DNA of 29,592 bases from Penium margaritaceum (taxonomy: Eukaryota > Streptophyta > Zygnematophyceae > Desmidiales > Peniaceae), in assembly GCA_023375785.1 (NCBI GenBank), contig SZWC01000094.1, positions 165,523 to 195,114 on the forward strand. Direction: 5' to 3'. Of this stretch, positions 29,341 through 29,592 are shown piece after piece; position 1 is the stretch's first letter; each line of letters starts with the position of its first letter. The translations under genes were made by a program, and so were the position numbers. The notes beneath the pieces are model-generated. The model searched no databases. It was not told the DNA's origin and saw only the letters and a list, made by a program, of their open reading frames with translations.

Positions 29341-29592
29341 GTTTGAAGTTCAAGAATGATGATTTCTAATTTCTAGTTTGATTTCTGAATTGTAGGTTTC
29401 ACCTGCAAAACGTCTAGGTTTGGAGTTACGAGAGAGTGAAACATCTTCGTAAGCACGCAAACCCCTTCTACTCTGGTATTCGAACCGACCGGGGTTTGAT
29501 GGGGATGGGAGGAGGGGGGGTTCCCAATTTTTTGGAAGCGGCACAAAATGACTCGCTGTGTCAGACATGGTCGGTGGTCAAGGTTGCGAAGG
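29341..29592. other. Right-edge interval, no recognised gene
   Basis: A minus-strand frame opens at an ATG read from 29568 and ends near 29350 (start MSDTASHFVPLPKNW). It has no recognised domain, no supporting motif and only 72 codons. It might be the start of a gene whose remainder is spliced or lost. The evidence is too weak to call it. Confidence 0.25.

Noticed and set aside
29350..29568. Minus-strand 72-codon frame at the right edge
   Set aside because: No domain, no homologue recognised and no supporting context within the window.

Overview
The window looks like nuclear, repeat-dense DNA from a land plant. The evidence is a chromodomain-bearing Ty3/gypsy element, several Ty1/copia elements, primer-binding sites complementary to initiator tRNA-Met, and premature stops of the CAG-to-TAG kind expected from methylated retrotransposons. 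No intact cellular gene, rRNA, tRNA or CRISPR array was recognised. The species cannot be named from the sequence.

Layout. 1-869: minus-strand N-terminal part of an unidentified acidic, repeat-containing protein, running off the left edge and broken by two stops. 870-2404: non-coding DNA ending in a tract built almost entirely of back-to-back hairpins (1867-2404). 2805-3698: a minus-strand gypsy remnant in which the gag start lies beside the end of integrase, with its primer-binding site at 3685-3696. 5023-12084: a complete but dead chromovirus (Ty3/gypsy) with two LTRs, a TAAGG target duplication, PBS, PPT, gag, protease, RT, RNase H, integrase and chromodomain. 12085-13300: non-coding DNA with degenerate motifs spaced about 30 bp apart and several hairpins. 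13300-15100: nothing recognised. 15206-18072: a minus-strand copia remnant (protease, gag-like segment, PBS). 19577-25385: a full-length decayed copia element with a GTTCG target duplication. 26770-28726: a plus-strand copia remnant of the same family as the minus-strand one. 28747-29340: a second hairpin tract.

How the parts relate. Both full-length elements carry all the parts needed for copy-and-paste transposition (Gag, protease, reverse transcriptase/RNase H, integrase), but every reading frame is broken. Their LTR pairs differ at many sites, so both insertions are old. The copia element sits between two head-to-head remnants of another copia family. The gypsy element is inserted at the edge of the 30-bp motif cluster.

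Two single-N positions (5847 and 9195) are each flanked by near-identical copies of exactly 292 and 283 bp. Discounting one copy makes both gypsy LTRs 925 bp and puts pol in one frame, so these look like assembly joins, not biology. The most unusual unexplained signals are the hairpin tracts and the 30-bp-phased motif clusters.
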